Part shown: positions 15,252-23,480 of the stretch, piece after piece
Numbering within the stretch: position 1 is the first letter of the stretch
How the letters are laid out: each line of letters opens with the position of its first letter
From: a virus
Virus record (IMG/VR): IMGVR_UViG_3300047560_000802
Location: 1 to 30,977 of that record
Direction: 5' to 3' (one strand)
DNA length: 30,977 nt
Notes under the pieces: model-generated
The model's input: only the letters and a program-made list of their open reading frames with translations
Told to the model about the DNA's origin: nothing
Database searches by the model: none
Position numbers and translations under genes: made by a program

Positions 15252-15843
15252 TTAATATCTTTTTTAATCTGTCAATCAATATTGGTTTTTCTGCCTCATA
15301 AGCTGGAATCATAAAAGGTTGTGGTCTTATCCCTTTTTTAAGTATTGAGAATGCAATTGCTTGTGCCATCCTCACATCTTGATCAAACTTTTGTGCTTTA
15401 GTACCAGTTCTACGCATTGTTTTCATAGGTATTTTTACACTATAAGTTGCATCGTTTGGTTTTATTCCTTTCCTCCTTACCCACTCAGCAATAGCCATCA
15501 AAAAGTCATAATAAGTTCCACCTGGTAAACCTTTGTATTGTAGTGCAAAACTTTCATATCCAGGAGGTACACTTACTTTACCACCAGTGCCAAATTCAAC
15601 ATAAGGTGCATAAGATGCATAAGAAACAACTCCGTGTGTTAATGGGGAATAAGATACTGCGTGAATGCTTTGTCTTAATGTTCCCAAATTAACTGGGGCT
15701 TCTCGTTTTGCCGCTTTCTCAATCCTCATTGTTGATGCACTAAGTTCTGCCACTGTATTCTTATAAACATCACTTTTTAAATCCTTTAATTTTCGATCAA
15801 AGGCATCAAGTCCAGTAAGGTTAAAAGAAAATCCTTTAGGCAT
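15238..15843 (-). CDS. HK97 gp10-like head-tail protein
   Basis: A 201-residue protein with the classic signature: GLDAFDRKLKDLKSDVYKN, ERIEKAAKREAPVNLGTLRQSIH-type helix-loop (seen as IEKAAKREAPVNLGTLRQSI), then VSYASYAPYVEFGTG and a C-terminal PQPFMIPAYEAEKP. The A-P-V-x-x-G-x-L-R-x-S-I and Y-A-x-x-V-E-F-G-T-G motifs define the HK97 gp10/minor tail completion family. It overlaps the upstream adaptor by 8 bases. Role: head-tail joining or tail completion. It is longer than many relatives because of an insert at about residues 105-165. Confidence 0.85.
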   Translation of the reverse strand: MPKGFSFNLTGLDAFDRKLKDLKSDVYKNTVAELSASTMRIEKAAKREAPVNLGTLRQSIHAVSYSPLTHGVVSYASYAPYVEFGTGGKVSVPPGYESFALQYKGLPGGTYYDFLMAIAEWVRRKGIKPNDATYSVKIPMKTMRRTGTKAQKFDQDVRMAQAIAFSILKKGIRPQPFMIPAYEAEKPILIDRLKKILNAKS

Positions 15844-16177
15844 ACATTATGATTTCCCAAAATCGATGAGCATTGTCCACATCCTTAATTGAATGGATTG
15901 TGTATCGTTGCCCCTCAACCTCAAGTTGGTAATTGTCAGTTATTGTTAAATCCCATCTGATAAATAGCTTAGCCATACGAGTAAAACTTAACTCACTCTC
16001 CAAAAGGGCTCTATTTTGCTCTTGTGGGCGATAATCTCCCCAGACAGTCTCTTGTAAGGCAAAAGTGGTTGTATAGCCTCCTTGCCCATCTGCAACCCTT
16101 GTAGGGGCATAAACATCAACCAATCTATTCATAGAGTTGGCATCAACGTAGTTGTCCTTGTGTAGTCCTATTCTCAT
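15836..16177 (-). CDS. Head-tail adaptor / head closure protein
   Basis: A 113-residue protein: NRLVDVYAPTRVADGQGGYTTTFALQETVWGDYRP, RALLESELSFTRMAKLFIRWD, then EVEGQRYTIHSIKDVDNAHRFWEIIMYA. The D-G-x-G-G-(Y/W)-x-x-x(W/F) hairpin, the W-x-x-(Y/V)-(R/K)-P turn and the final Y-x-I-x-x-I-K-D-V-D strand pair are the marks of the SPP1 gp16-like head closure family. It closes the portal channel and offers the docking face for the tail. Confidence 0.8.
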   Translation of the reverse strand: MRIGLHKDNYVDANSMNRLVDVYAPTRVADGQGGYTTTFALQETVWGDYRPQEQNRALLESELSFTRMAKLFIRWDLTITDNYQLEVEGQRYTIHSIKDVDNAHRFWEIIMYA

Positions 16178-16178
16178 T

Positions 16179-16709
16179 TTATAAAATTGGGCTTGTTCGA
16201 GTCCATCTTTGACACGCTCTCATTGTTTTTTCGCATATACCCATATCGTTCACATCCATTCCACGATTTTCGTAGTCGTAGTTGATCTGATCAAGCATTG
16301 CAACTTTTAGATCAGTTGGAACGCAATCAAAACCAGTCATATAAGACATTTTGATCACACCGTATAAAGGATATGTTACAGTAGGATATTGAGCACCAAT
16401 GATTCTGTAAGTTGTTGATGGGATCTGGTTATTTTGTTGATCCCACATTCCTAATATGTAAGATACTGGTCCAAATGGCAATTGGAAATTACCACCAGCA
16501 TTATTAAACCAGACATCCACTTGACAAGGAACTAATTTTAGATTTGTAACCTTTTCAACGATTTGTCTTGCCTGGATGATCAGATCAACAAATAAGTCAT
16601 CCTCAACATTATTACTTACACGGCAATATTGCTTTGCCTCTGCAACTGTGATACATTCCTCAGTTGGAGTGTTGTTTTGGATAACATAATCTATTTGATA
16701 ACTATACAT
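16179..16709 (-). CDS. Head-tail connector, gp6-like adaptor
   Basis: A 176-residue protein: ITVAEAKQYCRVSNNVEDDLFVDLIIQARQIVEKVTNLKL, a strand region with FGPVSYILGMWDQQN, then VIKMSYMTGFDCVPTDLKVAMLDQINYDYENRG. The V-x-E-A-K-x-(Y/H)-x-R-V-x-x-x-x-x-D-D-x-(F/L)-(V)-xx-L-I-x-x-A-R start and late G-(Y/F)-x-x-(V/L)-P-x-D-L-K-x-A helix define the HK97 gp6/SPP1 gp15-type connector family. It forms the ring under the portal. It is the first gene after the capsid terminator and has its own promoter-like box. Confidence 0.85.
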   Translation of the reverse strand: MYSYQIDYVIQNNTPTEECITVAEAKQYCRVSNNVEDDLFVDLIIQARQIVEKVTNLKLVPCQVDVWFNNAGGNFQLPFGPVSYILGMWDQQNNQIPSTTYRIIGAQYPTVTYPLYGVIKMSYMTGFDCVPTDLKVAMLDQINYDYENRGMDVNDMGICEKTMRACQRWTRTSPIL

Positions 16710-16723
16710 TTCTTATGTTTTTA

Positions 16724-16752
16724 CAAATTTACTCTTTTTTTATAATAACAAA
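16724..16752 (-). promoter_or_regulatory. Promoter for head-tail/tail genes
   Basis: On the minus strand TTTG (16749-16752), 17 bases, then TAAATTTG (16724-16731), a perfect -7 box, 14 bases before the ATG at 16709. It directly follows the capsid terminator, which makes a fresh start of transcription reasonable. The string TAAATTTGTAAAAA also occurs before the gene at 774. Confidence 0.6.
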
Positions 16753-16780
16753 AAAAGGGTGCAGCAATTAAGCCACACCC
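16750..16780 (-). terminator. Intrinsic terminator after major capsid gene
   Basis: On the minus strand GGGTGTGGC, loop TTAATT, GCTGCACCC, then seven T (16750-16756). A 9-pair stem with two G-U pairs. It lies 29 bases after the capsid stop. Confidence 0.85.
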
Positions 16781-16809
16781 TCTTTGGGGGATATTTACTA
16801 AATAATCAA

Positions 16810-17919
16810 TTATGACATTGTTGCGTAAATAGCTGAGTTAGCCAACATTAAGTTGATTTCTTCCATACACTCAATACGAGCAGTGATTAAGTTCTTTTGG
16901 AAGTTTGTACCATTCTCATAAGAGAACTCGATTGCTAAAGACTCAGTCTCAACTCTCTCGATGTAGTCGTTGTCAATTACTAAAGCCTTGTTGTCAGTTA
17001 CCCAAGATGCAGACACAACTGGAACACCCCAGATAGTGATGCCACCATTAGGATTAACCACAACAGATCCGTTCCCAGCATAGTAACCAGCAGTTACAGT
17101 AGCTTTCAATAATCTACCCATTTGTTGCTCACTTACTAATACATAAGATGCATTATAGTTAGCAGCTTTTTGGTTACCGATGTAGTCGATCAATTGTAAT
17201 AAATCGTTTGTTTCAGCAGTTGTAGTGCTACCAGTTGCAGCAGCAGAAACAACACCAAAGAACAAAGCATTCTCTTTCTTAAAGAAATCTCTTTGTAATA
17301 AACGAGGTAAAGTTTGAGAGATGAAAGGTAAAGACTTGCTCATTTGCTTAGAGAAAGTTGTAAAACCAGCGATGTAGTTTGTAACAACTTTAGTTTCAGT
17401 TAATGCGTAGTTGTTTTCTCCTTTATCGTTACCCTCTGTTTGGAAACCAATGTTGTTAGTTTCGCCAGTGTTTTCAGCGTAGAACACATACAAACCAGTT
17501 GTAGAACGAACTGTTGGCACTAAATCTCTAAAGTTTACCTTTTGAGATGGGAAAATAGCTTGATTAGGAGCGTATGTAGCCACTGGATCTCCAGTTAAAC
17601 TGTTGCTCAAAAGCATAGTCTTTACCTCTGGTAACTCGATACGGTAAGAGCCAGAAGATGATTTTAATGCCATCTCGAACTCGCCCATTTTACCATCTAA
17701 TTTCTCAAGGATCATTTGATCAATTGTCTTAGATTCTTTTTTGCTTTCAGCTTTCTTTTGAGATGCTAATACACCATCAATTTGCTTTTGCATTTCATCC
17801 TTAACTACATTGATTTCGCTCTTGAACTCAGACTTTGCTGATTCAATTTCGTTAGTGATATCACTCTTGATACCCTTAACATTTTCTGCCATTTGGCTGA
17901 TTTGGTTTTCTAATTCCAT
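16810..17919 (-). CDS. Major capsid protein, HK97 fold
   Basis: A 369-residue protein. Residues 1-~85 are coiled-coil and Lys/Glu-rich (ELENQISQMAENVKGIKSDI...ESKKESKTIDQM), the delta/scaffold domain that the neighbouring protease removes. The shell domain follows: NFRDLVPTVRSTTGLYVFYAENT (N-arm/E-loop region), FTTFSKQMSKSLPFISQTLPRLLQRDFFKKENALFFG (spine helix), IDYIGNQKA, YVLVSEQQMGRLLKATV, GGITIWGVPVVSASWVTDNKALVIDNDYIERVETESLAIEFSYENGTNFQKNLITARIECMEEINL (P-domain end). No separate scaffold gene is seen, as in HK97. Strong expression is likely: a dedicated terminator follows. Confidence 0.9.
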   Translation of the reverse strand: MELENQISQMAENVKGIKSDITNEIESAKSEFKSEINVVKDEMQKQIDGVLASQKKAESKKESKTIDQMILEKLDGKMGEFEMALKSSSGSYRIELPEVKTMLLSNSLTGDPVATYAPNQAIFPSQKVNFRDLVPTVRSTTGLYVFYAENTGETNNIGFQTEGNDKGENNYALTETKVVTNYIAGFTTFSKQMSKSLPFISQTLPRLLQRDFFKKENALFFGVVSAAATGSTTTAETNDLLQLIDYIGNQKAANYNASYVLVSEQQMGRLLKATVTAGYYAGNGSVVVNPNGGITIWGVPVVSASWVTDNKALVIDNDYIERVETESLAIEFSYENGTNFQKNLITARIECMEEINLMLANSAIYATMS

Positions 17920-17922
17920 TTC

Positions 17923-18678
17923 TTACTTTTTAAATAGGTTGTTAAAATTTTGGATTGCCTTTAATACTTGCTCATTATCTTCTTTCTTTTCATCAACTTT
18001 CGGCTCAATTGATTGCTCGGATTGAGTGATTTCATCAACGATTTGAATGGCTAATAATTCAGCTTGTATCTTTTTTATTTCGATCTCCATCAAAGCAAAT
18101 GTCTCATCGGTAAAACGACCAGATTTGAATGCTTTAGATAGTTTCTCTAATCTATCAACTAAGTTACTTTTTTTAACCTCGCCTTTTACATCTAAGGTTG
18201 GAGTCTCTGGATTTGCAGCCCATAATACTGCTGATCCCTCATATAATTTCAACTCAGTAATTGTTCTGATTCCTTTTTTGTCAACATTTGATTGTAATGT
18301 ACTGAAACCGATTGAGTGTTGGTTAATCAAACCAGCATCATACATCTTGATCATATTTTCTCCTTGTTCAGTGTCCACAATTGGAGTGATTGCAATAAGC
18401 ATATCGCCCTCAATGTATAACTGCTCTGGCTTCCCAATTACTGCCTCCATTTCTGTGCAGTGATCAACCAAAGACCAGACTAAGTTTTTGCCCATTGGAC
18501 CTCTTTCCTTAATCGTTTTTGTAAACGCTTCTGGAACGATGATGTCATTGTCTAAATCAATATTGCCACATCTTGCCCATACGGCTTTAACTCTACGTTG
18601 TGCAGTATCAACATCCAAAACATTGTAGTTTGTGTCTTGTTTGCTTACGATGATATCTTTAGATTGAAATGTTTTCAT
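17923..18678 (-). CDS. Prohead maturation protease, HK97-like (S78)
   Basis: A 251-residue protein. Catalytic signs: His in WSLVDHCTEMEAVIGKP (about residue 68), Ser in INQHSIGFS (about 140), and the acidic residue of KLYEGSAVLWAANPETP. N-terminal RRVKAVWARCGNIDLDNDIIVPEAF is the usual start of the fold. Residues ~170-251 are helical, charged and lack the fold; such tails can act as internal scaffold. It cleaves the delta domain of the capsid protein encoded three bases downstream. ATG at 18678 follows a TAACTTTG box. Confidence 0.9.
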   Translation of the reverse strand: MKTFQSKDIIVSKQDTNYNVLDVDTAQRRVKAVWARCGNIDLDNDIIVPEAFTKTIKERGPMGKNLVWSLVDHCTEMEAVIGKPEQLYIEGDMLIAITPIVDTEQGENMIKMYDAGLINQHSIGFSTLQSNVDKKGIRTITELKLYEGSAVLWAANPETPTLDVKGEVKKSNLVDRLEKLSKAFKSGRFTDETFALMEIEIKKIQAELLAIQIVDEITQSEQSIEPKVDEKKEDNEQVLKAIQNFNNLFKK

Positions 18679-18682
18679 AACT

Positions 18683-18690
18683 CAAAGTTA
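18683..18690 (-). promoter_or_regulatory. TAACTTTG box before protease gene
   Basis: Perfect TAnnTTTG match on the minus strand in the 24-base gap, only 4 bases before the ATG. It is downstream of an A-rich stretch. Could drive protease and capsid genes, giving a near-leaderless mRNA, or could be a coincidence. Confidence 0.35.
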
Positions 18691-18702
18691 ATATTTTTTT
18701 TA

Positions 18703-19581
18703 TTATAGGATTGCCTCAGCTATTAGTTGCGTGATTTCTCTGCCAACTGAATTTGATAACAAGTTAAAGATTAATCCAACATCGCCCATTGGGGGATTGT
18801 TAGTGTATGTCATCAACTTGCCTTTTGAGTCTCTTAATGCCTCATAACCCAAAGTACAACGGCAATTGCAAACATTACCAGCAGATGCGTGAACATCGCC
18901 TGGATGTAGCATCAACTCGTTAAATCCTTTTTTGGTTGGAACTTGGAAAAATCCATCCATTGATACTTGAATACCATCCATTGACAAATGATCAAACATA
19001 TCTCTGGGTATTCTCCTTGTTCTAAAGTCTTGAGCAGAAATCCACTCTTTAACGGTTACCAAATTGGTTGAAACTGCACCGACCATTGATCCAATGTTTG
19101 CAGCTTTTGCAGTCTCAGTCCTGGCAATAAGTTCGGCTCTGTAATTTGTAATCCCAGCGTATTGAAGTGCTTTGATGGTTTCATTCATTGGGATTCCATC
19201 TGCCAATGCTTTAGCCAAATAGTTTTGGATTTGTTTCTTTGTTGTATCTGTTATCTCAGTTGCTAAATTGTCCAGACCTTTACGATCCAGATATTGCAAA
19301 ATAGTGTAAGCCCAGATGTCGGTTTGTTCTGATTTAGCCTCTTGGGGCAATTCAGCCGATTTTACGGACCTTTTTATATCTTTTGAGGCAATGGCAGCCA
19401 TTTTAGTTCCTAAGGCAACGTGCAGTCTCTTAATGGTCTTTTTAAGCCCTTTATCAGATATGGCACTCATATCTTGGGTACGGCAATACGTATCAACCTG
19501 GTTTTGTAGTTCTTTTTTGAACTTAGGCGAATACTGCTTTATTGCATTCTCGTATAGTTTACGATAATCGTGCCAGATCAT
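18703..19581 (-). CDS. Minor head protein, MuF/SPP1 gp7-like
   Basis: A 292-residue protein. N-terminal helices (IWHDYRKLYENAIKQYSPKFKKELQ) resemble portal-associated minor head proteins. The C-terminal domain holds the MuF signature: ITNYRAELIARTETAKAANIGSM (R-x-E-L-I-A-R-T-E-x-x-x-A-x-N), EWISAQDFRTRRIPRDMFDHLSMDG, then LHPGDVHASAGNVCNCRCTL (H-P-G-D ... N-x-x-N-C-R-C). It is packaged in the head and may be ejected with DNA. It abuts the upstream gene directly (TAA then ATG). No toxin domain is appended, unlike some MuF proteins. Confidence 0.85.
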   Translation of the reverse strand: MIWHDYRKLYENAIKQYSPKFKKELQNQVDTYCRTQDMSAISDKGLKKTIKRLHVALGTKMAAIASKDIKRSVKSAELPQEAKSEQTDIWAYTILQYLDRKGLDNLATEITDTTKKQIQNYLAKALADGIPMNETIKALQYAGITNYRAELIARTETAKAANIGSMVGAVSTNLVTVKEWISAQDFRTRRIPRDMFDHLSMDGIQVSMDGFFQVPTKKGFNELMLHPGDVHASAGNVCNCRCTLGYEALRDSKGKLMTYTNNPPMGDVGLIFNLLSNSVGREITQLIAEAIL

Positions 19582-19983
19582 TTATGCATCAATTTTCTCT
19601 AATAACTTACCAGCTGCATTGAACACATCGGTTTGCTTTTGTTGTCCAGCCCTTTGGCGAATAGCAATCAAACCAGCACGATCAATTGTTTTAAAATCGC
19701 TGGTATAGATGTAATGCCAATGACCTTTGTCCTCATTACTTACATTGCTATCAATACCTAAAAACCACATACCATATTTAGCCATCCCATTCTCTTTGAT
19801 GTAGGCATTTTCCTCACTTGAAGTTGGTGGATTCCAGGAACTTGACTTGCTTACCTTGCCATTGGCAACTAATTCAGCAGCGTGTGCAACACCCATTTTG
19901 TTGATGCCAGTTGTAGCTTTAACCTCCTCCAAATGTTTTTTTAGATCAGCTAAAGATTTAAGTACAATTTCAATGTTTTTCAT
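19582..19983 (-). CDS. Small head-cluster protein, RAGQQ motif
   Basis: A 133-residue protein. Its second half carries a pattern I recognise from extensions of prohead proteases and portal-region proteins: SSSWNPPTSSEENAYIKENGMAKYGMWFLG, a hydrophilic WHYIYTSDFKTIDRAGLIAIRQRAGQQ segment (conserved core AIRQRAGQQ) and FNAAGKLLEKIDA. Here it stands as a separate gene between the Dps-like protein and the MuF protein. The biochemical role is unknown; likely a head assembly accessory. Starts with a TAATG overlap on the upstream gene. Confidence 0.6.
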   Translation of the reverse strand: MKNIEIVLKSLADLKKHLEEVKATTGINKMGVAHAAELVANGKVSKSSSWNPPTSSEENAYIKENGMAKYGMWFLGIDSNVSNEDKGHWHYIYTSDFKTIDRAGLIAIRQRAGQQKQTDVFNAAGKLLEKIDA

Positions 19984-20345
19984 TATTTCAAAGTTAAAAG
20001 GTAAAGCATTTTAGCAATCAATTGTGCGATCTCATCAATCTGGTTTTGCACCCAAGTCTCTTGATAAATAGTCTTTCTTTCAGTCTGGATGTATAAGTAC
20101 AATTCTTTGTAATATTTCATCAATTGATCATTGCTTTTGTAGTCTTGCAATGTTCCAACAGAATAACCTTTAGGGCGACCATAAATACCACTTACACTTT
20201 CAACTAAATCATCATACTTTTCAGCAATCTCATCTTGAAAAAAGTCCAATGCCTTATGTTCAGCATAGCTGGTTGTTTGATTATGCCATACTATTGTCTG
20301 CTCTTTAGCATCAAGTAAATGGCTTAGAAATTCTACAAATTGCAT
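19983..20345 (-). CDS. Dps/ferritin-like helical protein, DUF5856-type
   Basis: A 120-residue all-helical protein: FVEFLSHLLDAKEQTIVWHNQTTSYAEHKALDFFQDEIAEKYDDLVESVSGIYGRP, then two more helices (QLMKYYKELYLYIQTERKTI, NQIDEIAQLIAKMLYLLTL). The H-x-Q-T-x-S-Y-A-E-H-K-A-L-D-x-F-x-D-E pattern is that of Dps-like four-helix proteins and of the phage DUF5856 family, with His and acidic residues in ferroxidase-like places. Its location between portal and MuF genes is constant with a virion or head-related job, though DNA protection by a Dps-like activity is also possible. Family call from memory. Confidence 0.6.
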   Translation of the reverse strand: MQFVEFLSHLLDAKEQTIVWHNQTTSYAEHKALDFFQDEIAEKYDDLVESVSGIYGRPKGYSVGTLQDYKSNDQLMKYYKELYLYIQTERKTIYQETWVQNQIDEIAQLIAKMLYLLTLK

Positions 20346-20346
20346 A

Positions 20347-21732
20347 TTAAGGGTTTTGATCTGTTGGTAAATCTAAAGGTTGAAATTGATCTTGTGCTTG
20401 TAAGTTTGATGGTATGTAAAGTTTTTCCATTTCCTCTTGTGGGATGTAGTCTGGAGTCTTAACACCCATAATCTCCATTTTTTGTGCTGGAGCAATCCAC
20501 CAAGCCTTATCCAACCAAGCAACTTGCTCACTCTTGTTGGCTTCTAATTCCTGGTAAACCTTTATGTCATAACCAATATAAATGTTTTGACCACGATAAC
20601 CCCAGTCAGATTTTAACTTTCTGTTTAAATTCTCTGCAATACCATCCAATAAAGGAATAGCACAACGCAAAGTCAATGCTTTCTCTCCCTCTAATTGGTT
20701 ATTGTATGTTTTGTTATCAGCATCGTTTAACAATTGAGATGGCACTCCGTAAATGTTACAAAGTGATTTCATATCCCATTTCTCACTCTCAATGATGTTC
20801 AATTCAACTGGGCTCAATCCAATTTGTTTCCAATCTACTTTGTAGCCAGAAACTGCAATTGAGTTGTAGTTTGATGATCCACTCTTTTCGCCAACAGACT
20901 TTTTAAGTGCTTGTGCTTGTTGTGCTCCACTATTAGGATCAAACCTTGTATCATCAAAGAATAAAACTCCAGCTGGTCCACCATTCTCAAATGCACTCAC
21001 GGCAGCCGTTTTAGCTTCATTTGATCTGGTTAATGTACGAGCAGCAGCCATCAATGGCGATTGACCATAAAGTTGGTTACCAGTTACGTTCCAGGCTGGG
21101 TTAAAGTACTTGTCGTGCAATATTTCTTTGGGATCAAATGACCACAACTTACCGTAAAAAAGCTGATACCCAACACGGACTGGTGGGAACACCTCCACAT
21201 TGGCGATGATTGCCATATATTGAGATGGTAATGCGTACAACTCAAATGGTTTTGATTGGTTTGCTCCTCCCTCGATAAGTTTTGCATATATAAAAGAGTT
21301 TCCAGTGATTAATTTAAAAGCACACCATTGCTCAACTAAATCAGCAAAAGTGTCCTCCTCATTAGGATATTTTAAAAGTTCATTCAATCGAGCATCGCCA
21401 GTATAAATCTCAAATGCTTTGGTATGTAATTCCTTAACCTCTTGCCAGTTTGTGATCTTATCTGGTTGTTTCATTAACGCTTTATATCGAGCAGCAGCTT
21501 GTGTATCAACCTCCTTATAAACGTGGAACGGAGCAAGTTTTGCTTTGTCTGTGATCAGTTTGATAATCGCATAAACAATGTCATTTGATTGGTAACCATC
21601 ACGAACATAACCTTGTGCATTTGCACCTTGCCAGGTTACAATCCCTTTTTGGATTGCTATATTAGAGTTGGTTGGATATGTCGGTAAAAGAGTATTAACT
21701 TTCTTTTTGCCAAAGAAATCAAGTAAACCCAT
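20347..21732 (-). CDS. Portal protein, HK97-like
   Basis: A 461-residue protein. It begins MGLLDFFGKKKVNT, then VRDGYQSNDIVYAIIKLITDKAKLAPFHVYKE, LLKYPNEEDTFADLVEQWCAFKLITGNSFIYAKL, YALPSQYMAII, ILHDKYFNPAW, LYGQSPLMAAARTLTRSNEAKTAAVSAFENGGPAGVLFF, and IYGVPSQLLNDADNKTYNNQLEGEKA (the G-V-P-x-x-L-x-x-x-x-x-x-T-Y-x-N motif near residue 340). The order and length are standard for the HK97 portal family. It forms the dodecameric DNA gate at one capsid vertex. The C-terminus (FQPLDLPTDQNP) is disordered. Confidence 0.9.
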   Translation of the reverse strand: MGLLDFFGKKKVNTLLPTYPTNSNIAIQKGIVTWQGANAQGYVRDGYQSNDIVYAIIKLITDKAKLAPFHVYKEVDTQAAARYKALMKQPDKITNWQEVKELHTKAFEIYTGDARLNELLKYPNEEDTFADLVEQWCAFKLITGNSFIYAKLIEGGANQSKPFELYALPSQYMAIIANVEVFPPVRVGYQLFYGKLWSFDPKEILHDKYFNPAWNVTGNQLYGQSPLMAAARTLTRSNEAKTAAVSAFENGGPAGVLFFDDTRFDPNSGAQQAQALKKSVGEKSGSSNYNSIAVSGYKVDWKQIGLSPVELNIIESEKWDMKSLCNIYGVPSQLLNDADNKTYNNQLEGEKALTLRCAIPLLDGIAENLNRKLKSDWGYRGQNIYIGYDIKVYQELEANKSEQVAWLDKAWWIAPAQKMEIMGVKTPDYIPQEEMEKLYIPSNLQAQDQFQPLDLPTDQNP

Positions 21733-21749
21733 AGTATGTGTTATTTAGC

Positions 21750-21777
21750 CAAAGTTACAATTTTTACAATTACCAAA
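21750..21777 (-). promoter_or_regulatory. Candidate promoter before portal gene
   Basis: In the 37-base gap after the terminase: TTTG at 21774-21777 and TAACTTTG at 21750-21757 on the minus strand, 16 bases apart. The -7 box is perfect; the spacing is slightly short for the Bacteroidetes consensus. Confidence 0.45.
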
Positions 21778-23083
21778 CTGCAACGGAAAATTTAGGAGTG
21801 TACTCAAAATACATTCGCATTGCCATCGCATCGCTAAAGTCTGGGGATCTACCTATCAAAGCCTTGACCTTATCTTTTGGGATGATTCCCTTTTTAGCAT
21901 CATTGTCAACTGACTTTTGTTTCACTTGCTCCAACTCTTGTATGATCAGTTGCTTGATGTTGCCATCGGCTTCAACGTAAATTTTGCTATCATTTATCAT
22001 CTCAGCTAACTTAAAGTAGCATTGAGATTTTAGATTATCAAAGTTTTCCTTTTTTAAAGTGATTGGGTTTTCTAATGGGGAACTGTTATTGACAAAACCC
22101 TTGCACCCTTTCAAAATATCAACGCATCCCCCTCCGATGCCATCCTCATCAATGATGATATGACTCATTGGGATTTGATGGTTGGCTTGATGGCTTTTAA
22201 TGATCTCAGCCACCTCCACAACGCTTTTACCCTTGTATTGATGAAAACGAACACGAAACCCATACCAAATACCAATGACAGTGCTATCATTACCAAAACG
22301 AGCCACATCACAAGTAAGATAAGGTGTACCAGTAGGAACAAAAGTGTTTGTAAAACAATCCAGAATTTTGTCATATTCAATTAAAGTTGATGGATCATTG
22401 TCATATTCCCAGTTGCCATAAAGCAAACGCTCTTTGGATGCCGTATCTAAAGTTAATAAAGATTCCTTGTAATGCTTTGATATAAACGGATTGTCATCGA
22501 TCAGCGATGGGATAAATTTCTTTGTGTTGGGTAGCACTCCATCAATTTGTGGTTTGTAAAACTCTGAGTAAGTCCAGTTCTTAGCTGGGTTACAAGTGTA
22601 GAGTTGTTTGGGGATCAAACCATTTTCATCCAGCTTGTATCTTATCCTGGATCGTACAATATTCCTTGCCTTATCTGTTACCTGGTTTGCCTCATCAATG
22701 AAAGCATCTGTTATCTCAAGTGATCCAAGTTCATCAAAGTTAGGATCAGATGGATAAGCAAATAAATCCTTTAGCAAGATCACAGATCCATTAAAAAACT
22801 CTATTTGGTTGGATTGCCCATTGTATTTGTAGTGTTTGTTGCTTTCAAGCCCTTGCATCTTAGCTATCTGGAACAATGAAACAAGAGTTGTTTCTTTTAA
22901 TGTTTTAAGTACGGCACGACCTATCAAACCACGTGTGCCAGGATATCTTAAACGTTGTTTGAGTTGCCAGTAACAACCCAATGCAGTTTTGCCCCCACCA
23001 GCACCGCCACCAAATAGCAGTTCCAGTGTTGTGTTATCTTCAAGTAAGTCTAAAGCCTCCGTTTGTTTGATGGATAATTCCAT
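21770..23083 (-). CDS. Terminase large subunit
   Basis: A 437-residue protein. ATPase: Walker A LFGGGAGGGKTALG at residues ~23-36, Walker B ITDAFIDEANQ at ~122-132, coupling motif YTCNPA at ~163-168. Nuclease (RNase H-like): TCDVARFGNDSTVIG with the first Asp at ~257, IIIDEDGIGGG at ~305, and SPDFSDAMAMRM near the C-terminus. Together these give a complete packaging motor that cuts and pumps DNA into the prohead. Coupled by TAATG to the small subunit. Which packaging mode (cos or headful) cannot be read from the sequence alone. Confidence 0.93.
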   Translation of the reverse strand: MELSIKQTEALDLLEDNTTLELLFGGGAGGGKTALGCYWQLKQRLRYPGTRGLIGRAVLKTLKETTLVSLFQIAKMQGLESNKHYKYNGQSNQIEFFNGSVILLKDLFAYPSDPNFDELGSLEITDAFIDEANQVTDKARNIVRSRIRYKLDENGLIPKQLYTCNPAKNWTYSEFYKPQIDGVLPNTKKFIPSLIDDNPFISKHYKESLLTLDTASKERLLYGNWEYDNDPSTLIEYDKILDCFTNTFVPTGTPYLTCDVARFGNDSTVIGIWYGFRVRFHQYKGKSVVEVAEIIKSHQANHQIPMSHIIIDEDGIGGGCVDILKGCKGFVNNSSPLENPITLKKENFDNLKSQCYFKLAEMINDSKIYVEADGNIKQLIIQELEQVKQKSVDNDAKKGIIPKDKVKALIGRSPDFSDAMAMRMYFEYTPKFSVAVW

Positions 23084-23454
23084 TAGATTGATGGGTTATT
23101 GCCAACGTATGTCCTTTTTTCTTCCCAGTTTATATTGATTGATCCAGACAAATCGACCTCTTGTTTCTCAACATATCCTCTGGATTTAGCTTGAGTTTTC
23201 AGATAAAGTTTGATTGCCTCAAGTTTGATCCTATTATCATCACATTTCATCAAGTCAGCCAATCCATCCTCTGCTCCATCAATAATCTCCTCTTTGATAT
23301 CTTTCAATACCTCTGGATAATTTTGTGCTCTTTGATAAACCGCTTGTCTTGATATTGACACTCCAGTCATCTCAGATATGGCTTTTGCAGTCTTAGCATA
23401 AAGCCCACCATTTTCTCTTAGTACTTGTAAAAATTCTGTTTCTCCTAATAGCAT
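23083..23454 (-). CDS. Terminase small subunit-like, HTH protein
   Basis: A 123-residue protein from ATG 23454 (MLLGETEFLQVLRENGGLYAK). The TTG at 23475 would extend it through a promoter-like box and is not needed. Residues ~17-45 (GGLYAKTAKAISEMTGVSISRQAVYQRAQNYPEVL) form a helix-turn-helix, followed by KDIKEEIIDGAEDGLADLMKCDDNRIKLEAIKLYLKTQAKSRGY, the helical oligomerisation pattern of small terminases, where DGAEDxLxxxxxxxDxxAxxFYLKTxxKxRGY is common. It binds the packaging start site and recruits the large subunit. Confidence 0.75.
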   Translation of the reverse strand: MLLGETEFLQVLRENGGLYAKTAKAISEMTGVSISRQAVYQRAQNYPEVLKDIKEEIIDGAEDGLADLMKCDDNRIKLEAIKLYLKTQAKSRGYVEKQEVDLSGSININWEEKRTYVGNNPSI

Positions 23455-23472
23455 TTGGTTAATGTTTGTAAA

Positions 23473-23480
23473 CAAAGTTA
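23473..23480 (-). promoter_or_regulatory. TAACTTTG box before terminase genes
   Basis: Perfect TAnnTTTG match on the minus strand, 18 bases before the ATG at 23454; its TAA is also the stop codon of the upstream gene. Good position for a promoter of the packaging and head genes. Confidence 0.45.
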
